Of a stretch of 52,730 nucleotides of DNA, positions 1-10,180 are shown in pieces. The translations under genes and the position numbers were made by a program. The stretch is taken from assembly GCA_016744065.1 (NCBI GenBank), contig JADGFA010000028.1:1-52730 (forward strand), written 5' to 3'. This DNA is from Gammaproteobacteria bacterium (GTDB taxonomy: Bacteria > Pseudomonadota > Gammaproteobacteria > SZUA-229). Under the pieces are notes generated by a model. The model did not search any database, had not been told where the DNA came from, and saw only the letters and a program-made list of their open reading frames with translations. Within the stretch, counting starts at the first letter, position 1. Every line of letters begins with the position of its first letter.

Positions 1-90
1 GATATATATCATGAAAATAATAAATATTTTAAATAATCAAACCACATTAACAGCTTTACTTCTATATGCCCTGCATGTCCTATGAGCCCC

Positions 91-1278
91 TTACATGCCT
101 CGTGCCAGATCCTTCTTAAGATCTTCAACATCTTCCAGACCAACAGCTATACGAATCAAACTATCAGCAATGCCAGACTCTTTACGCTGCTCGGCTGTTA
201 AACGACCATGAGTTGTTGTAGCAGGGTGCGTAATGGTTGTTTTTGTATCCCCTAAATTAGCCGTAATTGAACAGATTTGTGTTGCATCAATTAATTTCCA
301 GCTGTCTTCTTTACCTCCCTTAAGCTCAAAAGAAATTAAACCACCGAAACCTGTTTGCTGCGATTTAGCCAACTCATGTTGAGGATGAGACTCAAGCCCC
401 GGATAATAAACACGCGCCACCTGTGGCTGCTGCTCTAACCATAGAGCGAGCTTCATCGCACCATCACAATGTGCCTTCATGCGTATTTCAAGCGTCTCCA
501 GGCCTTTTAAAAATATCCAGGCATTAAACGCACTCATTGTCGGCCCTGCACTGCGTAAAAACGCATAAACATCCGTGCCCACAACATCATCAGTACCCAG
601 CACTGCTCCTCCCATACAACGCCCCTGCCCATCAATGTATTTTGTCGCAGAATGAATAACAATATCCGCACCGAAACTAATCGGTTTTTGCAATACAGGC
701 GTAGCAAGGCAATTATCGACCACTAAAAAACAATTGTGTTTATGTGAAATATCGGCCAATGCCCTGATATCAACTAATTCAGTTAATGGATTAGAAGGGG
801 TCTCCATAAACAATAAACGTGTATTTTTCTGTATTGCTCCTTCCCACGCATTAAGATCTGACAAATCAACAAATGTCGTTTCAATTCCCAGCCTGGACAT
901 AAAATTAGTAAACAATACGGTAGTCGTACCAAAAATACTGCGTGATGAAACGATATGATCACCCGTTTTTAAAATACCCAGACAGGTTGCCAGAATGGCT
1001 GACATCCCCGATGCCGTAGCAACGCAGCACTCTGCACCTTCCATACGCGCAAGACGTTGCTCAAAGGTTCTTACTGTAGGGTTAGTAAAGCGGGAATAAA
1101 TGCTGCCTGGTTGCTCACCTGAAAAACGTGCAGCCGCTTCAGCCGCCGAAGAAAAAACAAAACTCGACGTAGGAAAAATAGGCTCACTATGCTCCTGCTC
1201 ATGAGTACGCACCTGACCCGCTCTTATTGCCTGGGTAGCAAAAGCCCATTCAGCTTCTAAATGCTCAAAATCACTCAT
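91..1278 (-). CDS. metZ: O-succinylhomoserine sulfhydrylase (MetZ)
   Basis: Cytoplasmic PLP enzyme of the Cys/Met metabolism family that makes homocysteine from O-succinylhomoserine and sulfide, for methionine synthesis. At 395 aa it has the normal family length. The fold-type I signature is visible: a substrate-loop segment YSRFTNPTVR near residues 61-70, GMSAILA at 91-97, VVDNCLATP at 186-194, and the PLP lysine K213 in the context HSATKYIDGQGR. The ATG start overlaps the last 8 nt of the upstream YkuD gene, so the two are probably co-transcribed and translationally coupled. MetZ beside purF is usual in pseudomonads; here four envelope genes lie between them. A cystathionine gamma-synthase role is less likely, because of the MetZ-type sequence and the synteny. 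Confidence 0.93.
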   Translation of the reverse strand: MSDFEHLEAEWAFATQAIRAGQVRTHEQEHSEPIFPTSSFVFSSAAEAAARFSGEQPGSIYSRFTNPTVRTFEQRLARMEGAECCVATASGMSAILATCLGILKTGDHIVSSRSIFGTTTVLFTNFMSRLGIETTFVDLSDLNAWEGAIQKNTRLLFMETPSNPLTELVDIRALADISHKHNCFLVVDNCLATPVLQKPISFGADIVIHSATKYIDGQGRCMGGAVLGTDDVVGTDVYAFLRSAGPTMSAFNAWIFLKGLETLEIRMKAHCDGAMKLALWLEQQPQVARVYYPGLESHPQHELAKSQQTGFGGLISFELKGGKEDSWKLIDATQICSITANLGDTKTTITHPATTTHGRLTAEQRKESGIADSLIRIAVGLEDVEDLKKDLARGM

Positions 1279-1789
1279 CTTCTTTTTCCTGTATTAATAC
1301 GCTACAACCTTCATCTACAAGGTCAAATAATTCAATCACATCTTTATTACACATTCGCACGCAGCCATGGGATGCAGGCAAACCAATCATATCTTCTTCT
1401 GAAGTTCCATGAATATAAATATAACGCTGATAACTGTCGACTCTTTCACCCTGATTATTGAGCCCTTTATTCCGGCCAGGCTCCTCTCCCTGTAACCAGA
1501 GTATTCGACTGGTGATAATATCGTCTGGTAACTGTTTACCGGCAGCAAGTAAATCGTCTAAAACACCTAATGGTTGCCTGCCAACAAATACTTCATTAAT
1601 AGCACAACTATTGCCTATTTTCTGTGCAATACTATGTTTGCCTAATGGGGTTTTAAAACTCCCTTCCTGATTACCTGACCCAGAAATTGAAGTCGACACC
1701 GGATAATCACGATACGCATTTTCACTATGATCCATGCAATATAAACGTTGCTGATCTATATTTATAATAATATGACTAACTTGTGACAT
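1271..1789 (-). CDS. YkuD-fold L,D-transpeptidase family protein without signal peptide
   Basis: A YkuD (L,D-transpeptidase) domain fills nearly the whole 172 aa. The conserved block is IHGTSEEDMIG (H127) followed by PASHGCVRMCN, with H141 and catalytic-type C143. Such enzymes cross-link or anchor peptidoglycan through meso-DAP. The N-terminus MSQVSHIIINID starts directly in the first beta strand and shows no signal peptide, which is odd for an enzyme whose substrate is periplasmic. Either export is unconventional or the protein has another role; an upstream start would have to be ruled out. Its end overlaps the metZ start by 8 nt. The divergent neighbour is an MpaA-like peptidase only 30 bp away, so the pair probably shares a promoter region. 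Confidence 0.82.
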   Translation of the reverse strand: MSQVSHIIINIDQQRLYCMDHSENAYRDYPVSTSISGSGNQEGSFKTPLGKHSIAQKIGNSCAINEVFVGRQPLGVLDDLLAAGKQLPDDIITSRILWLQGEEPGRNKGLNNQGERVDSYQRYIYIHGTSEEDMIGLPASHGCVRMCNKDVIELFDLVDEGCSVLIQEKEDE

Positions 1790-1819
1790 TCAATTGACTA
1801 ATAAACTAACTGAATTTCT

Positions 1820-2701
1820 ATGCTAACACGCCTTTACCGGATTACACTTCTTTTATTACTGTCTATTCCTGTTTATAGCCAAAGCAAAAGCATCACTACT
1901 ATGATGCAACAAAAACAGGTAAATAGCACCTGCCTGAGTATTGGAAAGAAACTATCCAGTGTAACTTTTAATGAGTGCCTGGAACTTAATTTATCACCCT
2001 CTCAACACCACTCAGTTAAACACAATAGCTTACTACTCAAAGAATATCCGCCACTTTTAAAGAGAAGACAGCCACAGGCAAAAATACTTATGCTTGGCGG
2101 CATTCATGGTGATGAATACTCATCCGTCACCATTATGTTTAAATGGATGAGCATTCTGGAAAAATATCATAGCGGACTGTTCCACTGGAAAATTGCACCT
2201 CTGGTCAATCCCGATGGATTATTACAGAAGAAATCCCGACGTATAAATGCAAATGGTGTCGACTTAAATCGAAACTTTCCTAACAATGGCGACCCAAAAG
2301 CCAGCCTGGAATACTGGAAAAATCGAGCTTATAGCGACGTAAGACGTTACCCTGGCCCGGCACCTACCAGCGAACCTGAAACACAGTGGATTGTTGAATT
2401 AATTAAAGAATTCAAACCTGACGCCATTGTAGCTGTACATGCACCCTATGGCATTGTTGATTATGACGGACCACCACAACCCCCCTCTCACCTTGGACCA
2501 CTTTATTTAAAACTGCTAGGAACCTACCCCGGCTCATTAGGTAACTATGCAGGTTTACAACAGGAAATACCCGTCGTTACCATTGAATTACCTTACGCGG
2601 GAATTATGCCAAGTAACCAGGAAGTTGGACGGATCTGGGTAGACATGGTGAGGTGGCTTAGAAAAAACATACCTCAGAAAGTGAAGTCTAACGAGCTATA
2701 A
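1820..2701 (+). CDS. Secreted M14-family zinc peptidase, MpaA-like (murein peptide amidase)
   Basis: M14 zinc carboxypeptidase fold, 293 aa. The zinc ligands are H96 and E99 in GGIHGDEYSS and H207 in VAVHAPYG. The substrate-binding block NANGVDLNRNFP lies at 143-154 and the catalytic glutamate is E256 in TIELPYAG. These features match MpaA, which cleaves the gamma-D-Glu-DAP bond of murein tripeptide. Unlike cytoplasmic E. coli MpaA, this protein begins with a convincing signal peptide (TRLYRITLLLLLSIPVYSQS), so it should act in the periplasm. It diverges from a YkuD gene and converges on a second one, which supports a cell-wall role. The exact substrate is inferred. Confidence 0.82.
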   Translation: MLTRLYRITLLLLLSIPVYSQSKSITTMMQQKQVNSTCLSIGKKLSSVTFNECLELNLSPSQHHSVKHNSLLLKEYPPLLKRRQPQAKILMLGGIHGDEYSSVTIMFKWMSILEKYHSGLFHWKIAPLVNPDGLLQKKSRRINANGVDLNRNFPNNGDPKASLEYWKNRAYSDVRRYPGPAPTSEPETQWIVELIKEFKPDAIVAVHAPYGIVDYDGPPQPPSHLGPLYLKLLGTYPGSLGNYAGLQQEIPVVTIELPYAGIMPSNQEVGRIWVDMVRWLRKNIPQKVKSNEL

Positions 2702-2764
2702 GCGAAACAAAAAGAACACAGAAAAATGACATCTTCCTTCTGGAACTCTATAAAAAAACTGTAT

Positions 2765-3970
2765 TTATTTTTTTAATACTTTGTCAGCTACAGCCAGCTG
2801 TGGTGCGACAGGTGCAGCTATTTCACCTTCAAACACGATACGCCACTGACCATCATTTTCTTTATTCCAGTACTGTCGTTTCCAGCTCTGACTAGAAAAA
2901 TTATCACTCGCATAAACTTGCAAAAAAGTAGCTACTAAAACATCTTCATTAGGATGCATCAACAGGCTGACATTTAACAGCTCAACATTAACGAAGGTTT
3001 TGTGTTTTGAAACTCTACGTTTATGATCAGACCAATGGTTAAAATCTTTTTCCCCATTAGTAAAGCGAGTAGAGTAATGGCTCAGGTAATCATCAACATT
3101 CATACTTTCCCAGTCAGATTTCCACTGTTCATGTAGCTGACTCATTTCGTTTTTATGTAACTGCCATTGCTCAGTAACCAGCCACTGTATGTTTTCACCC
3201 ATTAAAACGGGCGTGCTTTTTAAATCAATATGCTCACCTAAGTCGAGCAAATCTTTATTTGGTAAAACCACGCAACCTTCAGACGCTAATGGTGGACGAT
3301 TATATGTACCGCTACGAGTACCATGTAACCAGATACCATGTCCTGTTTTTCCATTTAAACGATCCCATGCATTAGGATAGTTAATAGGATACGCACCAGC
3401 CCCATATTTATCAGCCAATTGCCCAGGTGCTATATACGTCTGAACAAAATAGACCCCTAATGGTGTTTTCAAATCGCCTTCAGAAACTTTACCCGCACCA
3501 CTACGGCCCATGGAAACAAAAAAATCATCAATTAACACAGGTAATGCCTGTGTATTATCAAACAAATATAAACGAGACTTGCTTAGATCAACAACAATCG
3601 CATGACGATAAAATGAATCAAGCCGAGCTAGCACAGAAGGAATGCTGTCTTTCACAAAATCATCATTCATTGCCTGGTAACGGTTTTTTATTTCTCTGAG
3701 CAATAATGTTTTTTCAAGGCCACTATTTAAACCCAGACCAGGTTTATTAAGGCCTTCAACTCTGGACATTAATACATCTGCATAAACCAGTTGAGCCAAT
3801 TTAAAGTTTGGCATTTCTGATACCAGTAATTTTAGTTTTGCTTCAGCCCTATTTAAGTCAGAAAACTGTATATCATGAACGGCATCAAGCAAACGATCCT
3901 CAGGATGAGAACCCGCGGCAAACAGAACGGCCGAATAAAACGTAACAAATATAATAGAAATAATTTTCAT
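2765..3970 (-). CDS. Periplasmic L,D-transpeptidase (YkuD) with C-terminal NTF2-like domain
   Basis: Three parts are visible in 401 aa. A signal peptide (about 1-19, ending AVLFAAG) is followed by a helical region to about residue 120. A YkuD domain spans about 122-255, with WLHGTRSG (H216) and the catalytic motif ASEGCVVLPN (C233). A C-terminal segment of about 275-390 is rich in Trp and Tyr and resembles the SnoaL/NTF2-like domains often found behind YkuD domains. The motif has SEGC rather than the usual SHGC or SxGC, as in some ErfK-type proteins. The next gene downstream on the same strand carries a similar C-terminal domain, which suggests functional partnership. Proposed role: periplasmic peptidoglycan cross-linking or anchoring. 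Confidence 0.83.
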   Translation of the reverse strand: MKIISIIFVTFYSAVLFAAGSHPEDRLLDAVHDIQFSDLNRAEAKLKLLVSEMPNFKLAQLVYADVLMSRVEGLNKPGLGLNSGLEKTLLLREIKNRYQAMNDDFVKDSIPSVLARLDSFYRHAIVVDLSKSRLYLFDNTQALPVLIDDFFVSMGRSGAGKVSEGDLKTPLGVYFVQTYIAPGQLADKYGAGAYPINYPNAWDRLNGKTGHGIWLHGTRSGTYNRPPLASEGCVVLPNKDLLDLGEHIDLKSTPVLMGENIQWLVTEQWQLHKNEMSQLHEQWKSDWESMNVDDYLSHYSTRFTNGEKDFNHWSDHKRRVSKHKTFVNVELLNVSLLMHPNEDVLVATFLQVYASDNFSSQSWKRQYWNKENDGQWRIVFEGEIAAPVAPQLAVADKVLKK

Positions 3971-4103
3971 TAACTAAATTCTAACAACCACATGACTAAA
4001 GAATGATGTTTTAAAATGTATTATCCTGTACAGTAATAAAGAATCAGCAGCACTTTACACCACACTACAACCAGAACGACAACTTATAACTTTCTTTTAA
4101 ATT

Positions 4104-5036
4104 TTAGTACTTTTTTATCGTTCTTTCAGACAAAATCAACCAGTTGTCTTGTTGATAATGCATATACATTTGCTTTAACACACGATCATTATATGTGCTT
4201 GAACGATAATTTTGCATAAATTCGACCAACGCATACTCGCCACCACTCTCAACAAATACTCTTAACTGGCCTATATCTACTTTCACACCCTTAGTAAACT
4301 TAAGACGCGCCCGTCGAATATTTTTCCATTCTACATAAGACTTTCTTGCATCTGAAGGCAAAAACGCTTCAGAATAAGATTGAATATAAGGCTCAAAATC
4401 ACCCCTCGACCAGGCCTGTGACCAGTCCAGTAATTGTTGCTTTATATCCCTGTGAATATTTTTTTGTTCAACCGCAAATGACTCTGCCTCTAGCTGTACA
4501 TCAGGCTGTTTTTTTTCTACAGATACTGTCTTGATAACAACTTTTTCTACTGACTTCTCAACTATCTTTTCAATTACTTTTACAGGTTGATGTATTGTCT
4601 GGATAAGTTCCAGTTCAGGTATCGCAATATACCGCTTAGAACCCAGCGCTTTATCATAAGCCTGTGTTGCAAGATAACTATATAACTGAGAACGATTTTT
4701 TTGAGTAACTCGATAACCTGGTGAGCTACTCACCGCCTGCTCAAATACTTTTTTTGCCTCATCCAGACGATTTGTTTTCAACAATAATATTGCCAGATTA
4801 TTACCCAGTTCAGGCCATTGTTCATTACGTTTTAATAAATCACGATAAATAGGTTCAGCCTGAGACCATTGTTGTTGAGAGGAAAATGCAACTGCTTTCG
4901 TAAACAATAGTTTATCATTCGCAATTCGCTGTATTTCATTAACATCCGCAACTATTACTGTTGAAAATAACGACAACAACAATACTGTTAATAAAAAAAA
5001 CCATGATATTTTTTGCTGAAAAATTTTATGATCCAT
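4104..5036 (-). CDS. TPR-repeat protein with C-terminal NTF2-like domain
   Basis: The 310-aa product starts with a hydrophobic segment (about residues 11-30) that could be a signal peptide or anchor. TPR-like helices follow (about 40-130; 'QAEPIYRDLLKRN...NLAILLLKTNRLDEA' style), then a charged, Val/Glu/Lys-rich linker (about 150-190). The C-terminal domain of about 195-310 has a WSQAWSRGDFEPYIQSYS start typical of the SnoaL/NTF2 class. The same kind of C-terminal domain ends the neighbouring YkuD protein (2765-3970), a relation visible in the shared Trp, Tyr and DxYI..YS pattern. Likely an envelope scaffold working with that enzyme; this role is inferred. The gene lies 38 nt from the purF stop. 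Confidence 0.68.
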   Translation of the reverse strand: MDHKIFQQKISWFFLLTVLLLSLFSTVIVADVNEIQRIANDKLLFTKAVAFSSQQQWSQAEPIYRDLLKRNEQWPELGNNLAILLLKTNRLDEAKKVFEQAVSSSPGYRVTQKNRSQLYSYLATQAYDKALGSKRYIAIPELELIQTIHQPVKVIEKIVEKSVEKVVIKTVSVEKKQPDVQLEAESFAVEQKNIHRDIKQQLLDWSQAWSRGDFEPYIQSYSEAFLPSDARKSYVEWKNIRRARLKFTKGVKVDIGQLRVFVESGGEYALVEFMQNYRSSTYNDRVLKQMYMHYQQDNWLILSERTIKKY

Positions 5037-5073
5037 AAAAATAGTTTAATCTGGCTAAATTCAAGTTCAAGCG

Positions 5074-6588
5074 TTACTGATTGCTGTATAAATCAATTCC
5101 AGCCAGATTATCTGCATGCTCACGTTTACTTTTAGCCGCATCAGAACGCATATCTTCCAGATGCTGCAAATAAGGCTGATCAATATCACCCGTAACATAC
5201 TCACCGTTAAAACATGAGCTATCAAAACTTTCAATTTTATCATTGCCTTGTTTAACGGCATGAATTAGATCTTCAAGATCCTGATAAATAAGCCAGTCAG
5301 CACCTATTTCTTTAGTAATTTCTTTTATATCGCGACCATCAGCTACAAATTCTTTAGGTGAAGGCATATCTATACCGTACACATTTGGATGCCTGACTGG
5401 GGGCGCAGCAGATGCCATATAAACATTTTTTGCCCCCGCATCTCTGGCCATCTGAATAATTTGTTTTGATGTGGTTCCCCGAACAATAGAATCATCAACT
5501 AATAAAACGTTTTTATCTTTAAATTCAAGGTCTATTGCATTTAGTTTTTGACGCACTGATTTTTTACGCTGAGTTTGTCCCGGCATAATAAAAGTACGAC
5601 CTATATACCTGTTTTTAATAAAACCTTCACGATATTTAACTCCCAGATGATAGGCCACATCCAGTGCTGACGTTCTACTCGTATCAGGTATAGGAATAAC
5701 CACATCTATATCATGATTTGGGCGTTCACGTAAAATTTTCTGGACCAGTGTTGTACCCATTCGTAGACGTGCTTTATAAACAGATATATCATCAATAATT
5801 GAATCTGGGCGTGCAAAATAAACATACTCAAAAATACACGGCGTCTTTTTTGGGTTATCAGCGCACTGCTGATTAAAAAAGTTACCATCTATATCAATAT
5901 AAATAGCTTCACCAGGCTGCAAATCACGTACCAGCTCATAACCAAGTGCATGCAATGCAACACTTTCTGACGCTATCATATACTCAGTACCAGACTCCGT
6001 TTCACGTTTGCCATAACAAACTGGACGAATACCATGAGGATCTCGAAATGCCAACACCCCTTTACCAACAATAGTAGCAACAACAGCATAACCACCCAGA
6101 CAACGCTTATGCACTTCTGTAATTGCTTTGAATATTTCTTTAGAAGTTACCTGTAACTTTTTTAACACCTGTAGCTCATGGGCAAATATATTAAGCAGGA
6201 TTTCTGAATCTGAATCTGTATTGATATGACGCATATCATCTTTATATAGCTGCGCCTTTAAAGCTTCTGCATTAGTCAAATTACCATTATGTGCCATGGC
6301 AATACCATAAGGCGAATTCACATAAAAAGGTTGAGACTCTGCCACTGACGAGCAACCAGCTGTAGGGTAACGCACATGGCCTATACCCATATTACCGGCT
6401 AACTGAACCATACTATCCGCATTAAAAACATCACTTACCAGGCCATTACTTTTACGTAAATGAAATTTATTTCCTTCACTGGTTACAATACCAGCAGCAT
6501 CCTGGCCGCGATGCTGCAATATTATTAATGCATCATACAACAACTGATTAACAGGACTTCGGCCAACAATACCGACTATACCGCACAT
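5074..6588 (-). CDS. purF: Amidophosphoribosyltransferase (PurF)
   Basis: First committed enzyme of de novo purine synthesis: PRPP plus glutamine gives 5-phosphoribosylamine. I place the start at the ATG giving MCGIVGIVG, because Cys2 becomes the N-terminal nucleophile of the class II glutaminase domain and a GAGG ribosome-binding site precedes it. A longer frame reaching 6750 starts at GTG and encodes a non-homologous 54-residue extension. The resulting 504 aa is the usual length. The phosphoribosyltransferase domain shows the PRPP loop [16 protein letters not shown]. cvpA lies upstream as in many gammaproteobacteria, here separated by 273 bp. Confidence 0.95.
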   Translation of the reverse strand: MCGIVGIVGRSPVNQLLYDALIILQHRGQDAAGIVTSEGNKFHLRKSNGLVSDVFNADSMVQLAGNMGIGHVRYPTAGCSSVAESQPFYVNSPYGIAMAHNGNLTNAEALKAQLYKDDMRHINTDSDSEILLNIFAHELQVLKKLQVTSKEIFKAITEVHKRCLGGYAVVATIVGKGVLAFRDPHGIRPVCYGKRETESGTEYMIASESVALHALGYELVRDLQPGEAIYIDIDGNFFNQQCADNPKKTPCIFEYVYFARPDSIIDDISVYKARLRMGTTLVQKILRERPNHDIDVVIPIPDTSRTSALDVAYHLGVKYREGFIKNRYIGRTFIMPGQTQRKKSVRQKLNAIDLEFKDKNVLLVDDSIVRGTTSKQIIQMARDAGAKNVYMASAAPPVRHPNVYGIDMPSPKEFVADGRDIKEITKEIGADWLIYQDLEDLIHAVKQGNDKIESFDSSCFNGEYVTGDIDQPYLQHLEDMRSDAAKSKREHADNLAGIDLYSNQ

Positions 6589-6861
6589 AAAAACCTCAAC
6601 AGCAAATTTGCTAAATATTAAAGCAGAAATTAAACATTTAGAACATCCCTGTAAATTTGAATATACAAACTCACAGGGCTGCACCATTATATATACTACT
6701 ATTCTGAATAAAAACAGTATCATTCTGAACGCAGTTGAAGAACCTGACACTCAGTACTGCATTATTATTTCACTACACACGCCCTTTTACATTCTCACTT
6801 CAGGGTGACAGTATATTCAGTTTTAAATACTTTCCCGGTTTAACCTACTGATTAAAACCTT

Positions 6862-7350
6862 CTAATAAGAAAAATATTTTGCAACATCATCGGGCAAATA
6901 ACCCTGCAACCACAAAGCCAGTGATTCAAACCGTTCGATCAGCAATGATGACTGCCACCAGTCATAACTGGGGGCATTGGTTAAACCTGCTACAAAAACC
7001 AGGGCAACAATAATAACCAGGCCTAATGAGCCGCCAATAACCAACCCAAGTACTCTGTCTAAACCACTTAAGCCTGTTTTACTGACAAACTGACGCACTA
7101 AAAAACTGACAACTGCTCCAACCATAATGGTTAAAACAAATAATATTCCCATTGCAGCAGCCAGCCTCATGGGAGGCGACTCTATAGAGGTGAGCATTGA
7201 GGAGGCCAGGTTGGGCGCAAAACCGAATGAAATGGTACTTGCTGCTAACCATGTACCCAAAGCAATGGCAATTTTCACAAACCCCCAAATCAACCCAAGC
7301 ACTAGTAATACAACAATAATAGTAACTATTCCAAAATCAACAAGTGTCAT
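6862..7350 (-). CDS. cvpA: CvpA family inner-membrane protein
   Basis: Small integral membrane protein of 162 aa with about four hydrophobic segments (approximately 4-28, 33-50, 64-88 and 100-125), the CvpA/colicin V production family pattern. Its place directly before purF matches the classical cvpA-purF order. The family is needed for colicin V production in E. coli and has been linked to envelope stress and bile resistance; its molecular role is not settled. The SPOR-domain gene ends 46 nt upstream. Confidence 0.88.
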   Translation of the reverse strand: MTLVDFGIVTIIVVLLVLGLIWGFVKIAIALGTWLAASTISFGFAPNLASSMLTSIESPPMRLAAAMGILFVLTIMVGAVVSFLVRQFVSKTGLSGLDRVLGLVIGGSLGLVIIVALVFVAGLTNAPSYDWWQSSLLIERFESLALWLQGYLPDDVAKYFSY

Positions 7351-7396
7351 TCCAGGTTTCCTAAATTCGAAACAAAAATATCATCAGATGAATCCA

Positions 7397-7858
7397 TCAT
7401 GGATGCTGTACAACCATGCCTGTTAATTTCTCTTTTTTAACTAATTTAGCTTTTAGCTTCTCAAGCTGCTGCTTGTCAAGCTCAGGGCCAATTCTCACCC
7501 TGTAAGTGATACGATTCGGTTTTTTCAGTACATCAACATAACTGGCATAACCTTTAGCTCTGAGCCTGTCTCGCATTGCCTCAGCATTCGCTTCCTTTGA
7601 AAAACTACCTAGCTGCAGTGCCCATGCATGCACTGTTGACTCTTCTGACTTAATACGCTTATTAATGGTTAATGCGCTGTCATCGGTTGTTTTCATATAA
7701 TCAGAAATAGGCTTAAATTCAGGCTTATCCGGAATCGCCACGTCATTACTATAGCGCGATTTATGTCCTGCACCATCAAGCCATTCAGGCACCAGAATAA
7801 CCAGAAAAGCGGCCAAAACAACAGCGCCAATAATACGTTTACGAAGTTTTCTATCCAA
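7397..7858 (-). CDS. SPOR-domain protein, DedD-like
   Basis: The 153-aa protein has a short cytoplasmic N-terminus (MDRKLRKR), one transmembrane segment (about 9-26, IIGAVVLAAFLVILVP) and a periplasmic linker. A C-terminal SPOR domain at about 75-150 contains WALQLGSFSKEANAEAMRD and YRVRIGPELDKQQLEKLK. SPOR domains bind denuded septal glycan strands, and DedD assists cell division in E. coli. The position between folC and cvpA is the conserved one for dedD. The symbol is left empty because SPOR proteins diverge strongly outside the domain. Confidence 0.85.
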   Translation of the reverse strand: MDRKLRKRIIGAVVLAAFLVILVPEWLDGAGHKSRYSNDVAIPDKPEFKPISDYMKTTDDSALTINKRIKSEESTVHAWALQLGSFSKEANAEAMRDRLRAKGYASYVDVLKKPNRITYRVRIGPELDKQQLEKLKAKLVKKEKLTGMVVQHP

Positions 7859-7872
7859 CCCTGTTCCAGAAT

Positions 7873-9168
7873 TTAGTTATTATTACTGCACTTAAAGTAT
7901 TTTGTTGCTTCAGAAACCGTATGAAACGAACCAAACACAATAATACGATCATTTTCAGTTGCTAACGTTCGTGCCTTCATGCAGGCATCAGTTACCTTTT
8001 CACAGGCTGAGAGTTTAACATCTGAATGCATATCACGCACCGCCTGTGCCATATTTTTTGCTGACATCGCGCGATTAACGGATAGCCCCGCGCTCACCCA
8101 ATAATCAATTTCTGGCTTAACAGCCATCAAAACTTCTGCAACCGCTTTATCAGCAAGCATTGCTACAACAGCAATAGTTTTACCAGCAACCGGCATTTCA
8201 TTTAATACGCCCCGCAACATATGTGCAGACTGCTCATTATGAGCAACATCAACAATAACCTGTGGCTTGTCACTTATCTGCTCAAAACGCCCTGCTAACC
8301 TGGCCTGCTGTACTCCTTTTTCTATATTCACCTTATCTGTTTTCTGCTCAAGATTAAGCAATGAAATAGCCATAATAGCAGCGGATGCATTCTGTAACTG
8401 AAAACCGCCATGTAATACTGGTGCAGGTAAATCAGGCAAGTGAAAATGATCCGTTTTTAGCTGCCAGGTACTATTTGATAGCCCCTGGTACAGATAATCC
8501 TGGCCCAGACGAATCAGCGGTACTTTATTCTTTTTAGCATAATCCAGCAAAGACTCAGGCGGCCTGAAAATACTCACTACCGCCGGTTTATGGGACCGCA
8601 TAACACCTGCTTTTTCACAGGCAATAACGTCAATATCATCGCCTAGCCAGTCCACATGATCGATATCGATACTGGTTATCACTGACACATCCGCATCTAT
8701 AATATTGACTGCATCCAGCCGACCACCCAGTCCTACTTCCAGTACTGCAACATCTACATTGTATTTTTTAAAAACAAGCAACGATGCCAGCGTGGAAAAC
8801 TCAAAATAGGTTAAAGCAATATCACCCCGTGCCCTGTCAATAACATCAAATACTTCACATAAAACATCATCAGACACAGGCTGCTGATTAATACGAATAC
8901 GTTCATTATAATTGAATAAATGAGGGGAAGTGTATGAACCAACAACAATATTAGACTGGTTTAATATAGATTCAATAAAAGCAACTGTCGAGCCTTTACC
9001 ATTAGTTCCAGCAACAGTGATTACGGGACAGAAAAAAACACTGGAAAGGTTTAGTTTCTGTAATACAGCAAAGACACGATCAAGACCTAAGTCAATTTCT
9101 TTCGGATTAAGTGTTTCCTGCCAGCTCAACCAGTCCTGAAGTTTTTTATAACGCATACTGATTACCAT
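7873..9168 (-). CDS. folC: Bifunctional folylpolyglutamate synthase/dihydrofolate synthase (FolC)
   Basis: Adds glutamate to dihydropteroate and polyglutamylates folates. The 431 aa show the Mur-ligase-type P-loop ITVAGTNGKGST, the SYTSPHLFNYNERIRIN folate/ATP block, the ALTYFEFSTLASL segment and VAVLEVGLGGRLDAVNI. The C-terminal domain contains VIVDVAHNEQSA and ends with the VFGSFHTVSEATKYF block. The chosen ATG at 9168 and a second one four codons later (9156) are both possible; neither has a strong Shine-Dalgarno sequence. The gene lies 51 nt after accD and 14 nt before the SPOR gene, inside a continuous minus-strand transcription unit. Confidence 0.93.
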   Translation of the reverse strand: MVISMRYKKLQDWLSWQETLNPKEIDLGLDRVFAVLQKLNLSSVFFCPVITVAGTNGKGSTVAFIESILNQSNIVVGSYTSPHLFNYNERIRINQQPVSDDVLCEVFDVIDRARGDIALTYFEFSTLASLLVFKKYNVDVAVLEVGLGGRLDAVNIIDADVSVITSIDIDHVDWLGDDIDVIACEKAGVMRSHKPAVVSIFRPPESLLDYAKKNKVPLIRLGQDYLYQGLSNSTWQLKTDHFHLPDLPAPVLHGGFQLQNASAAIMAISLLNLEQKTDKVNIEKGVQQARLAGRFEQISDKPQVIVDVAHNEQSAHMLRGVLNEMPVAGKTIAVVAMLADKAVAEVLMAVKPEIDYWVSAGLSVNRAMSAKNMAQAVRDMHSDVKLSACEKVTDACMKARTLATENDRIIVFGSFHTVSEATKYFKCSNNN

Positions 9169-9219
9169 AGAGACACAGAATTTTTTTGTTCATTTACTCT
9201 GTATCTCTGTGGCTAAATA

Positions 9220-10089
9220 TTAAGCAGCCGGTTTATTTTGCATCATACTTAACAAACTGGAAATTTTATCCCGCATATCCCGACGATCAATAATCATGTC
9301 AATTGCGCCATGCTCTAATAAAAACTCACTACGCTGAAACCCCTCTGGCAATGTTTCACGTACTGTTTGCTCAATAACACGAGGCCCTGCAAAACCAATT
9401 AAGGCATTAGGTTCACCTATATTTATATCACCCAACATTGCCAGGCTAGCTGAAACGCCTCCCATTGTTGGATCAGTCATAACTGAAATAAAAGGAATTC
9501 CACGCTGAGACATTTTCTGTAATACCGCAGATGTTTTTGACATTTGCATTAATGAAAATAAAGACTCCTGCATACGTGCGCCACCTGATGCTGAAAAACA
9601 AACCAGAGGTATTTCATGTTCCAGACATACATTTGCAGCCCTGACAAATTTTTCACCAACCACTGAGCCCATGGAACCGCCCATAAATTTAAATTCAAAT
9701 GCAGTAGCGACCAGAGGAATATTTTTAACCTGACCTTTAATCGCAATTAATACATCATTCTCACCCGTATTTTTCTGTGAACCGATAATACGATCTTTAT
9801 ATTTTTTAGTATCTTTAAACTTTAAAATATCAACCGGTTTTAAATTAGCGGCAATTTCTTCACGCGGCTCTTCATCCAGAAAGTTCTCCAGACGTCGGCG
9901 TGCGTTCATACGCATATGATGATGACATTTTGGACAAACATCATGGTTGCGCTCCAGCTCAGCTCGATATAAAACCGCATTACAGGAATTACATTTAGTC
10001 CATAAACCTTCGGGCACAGAACCTTTTTTATCCGCTCCATTCGCTTCTGTACGAATGCGTGAAGGCATTAACTTTTCAAACCAGTTCAT
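9220..10089 (-). CDS. accD: Acetyl-CoA carboxylase carboxyltransferase subunit beta (AccD)
   Basis: Beta half of the carboxyltransferase that transfers the carboxyl group from carboxybiotin to acetyl-CoA, giving malonyl-CoA for fatty-acid synthesis. The N-terminal four-cysteine zinc ribbon is visible (CNSC at about 33-36 and CPKC at 52-55). The crotonase-like core follows, with the [25 protein letters not shown] and [10 protein letters not shown] blocks and [14 protein letters not shown]. At 289 aa the length is normal. The placement between trpA and folC is the common gammaproteobacterial order. Confidence 0.95.
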   Translation of the reverse strand: MNWFEKLMPSRIRTEANGADKKGSVPEGLWTKCNSCNAVLYRAELERNHDVCPKCHHHMRMNARRRLENFLDEEPREEIAANLKPVDILKFKDTKKYKDRIIGSQKNTGENDVLIAIKGQVKNIPLVATAFEFKFMGGSMGSVVGEKFVRAANVCLEHEIPLVCFSASGGARMQESLFSLMQMSKTSAVLQKMSQRGIPFISVMTDPTMGGVSASLAMLGDINIGEPNALIGFAGPRVIEQTVRETLPEGFQRSEFLLEHGAIDMIIDRRDMRDKISSLLSMMQNKPAA

Positions 10090-10180
10090 AATTCAACCTT
10101 ATCTCTTAAACACCAAAGCACAGAAATTATATTTAATATATAACAATTTTATATCTCCGTACTTCTTATATCGCAATAAT

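Noticed and set aside
6589..6750. N-terminal extension of PurF from GTG
   Set aside because: The extension is hydrophobic and non-homologous, and would bury the catalytic Cys2 that must be exposed after Met removal.
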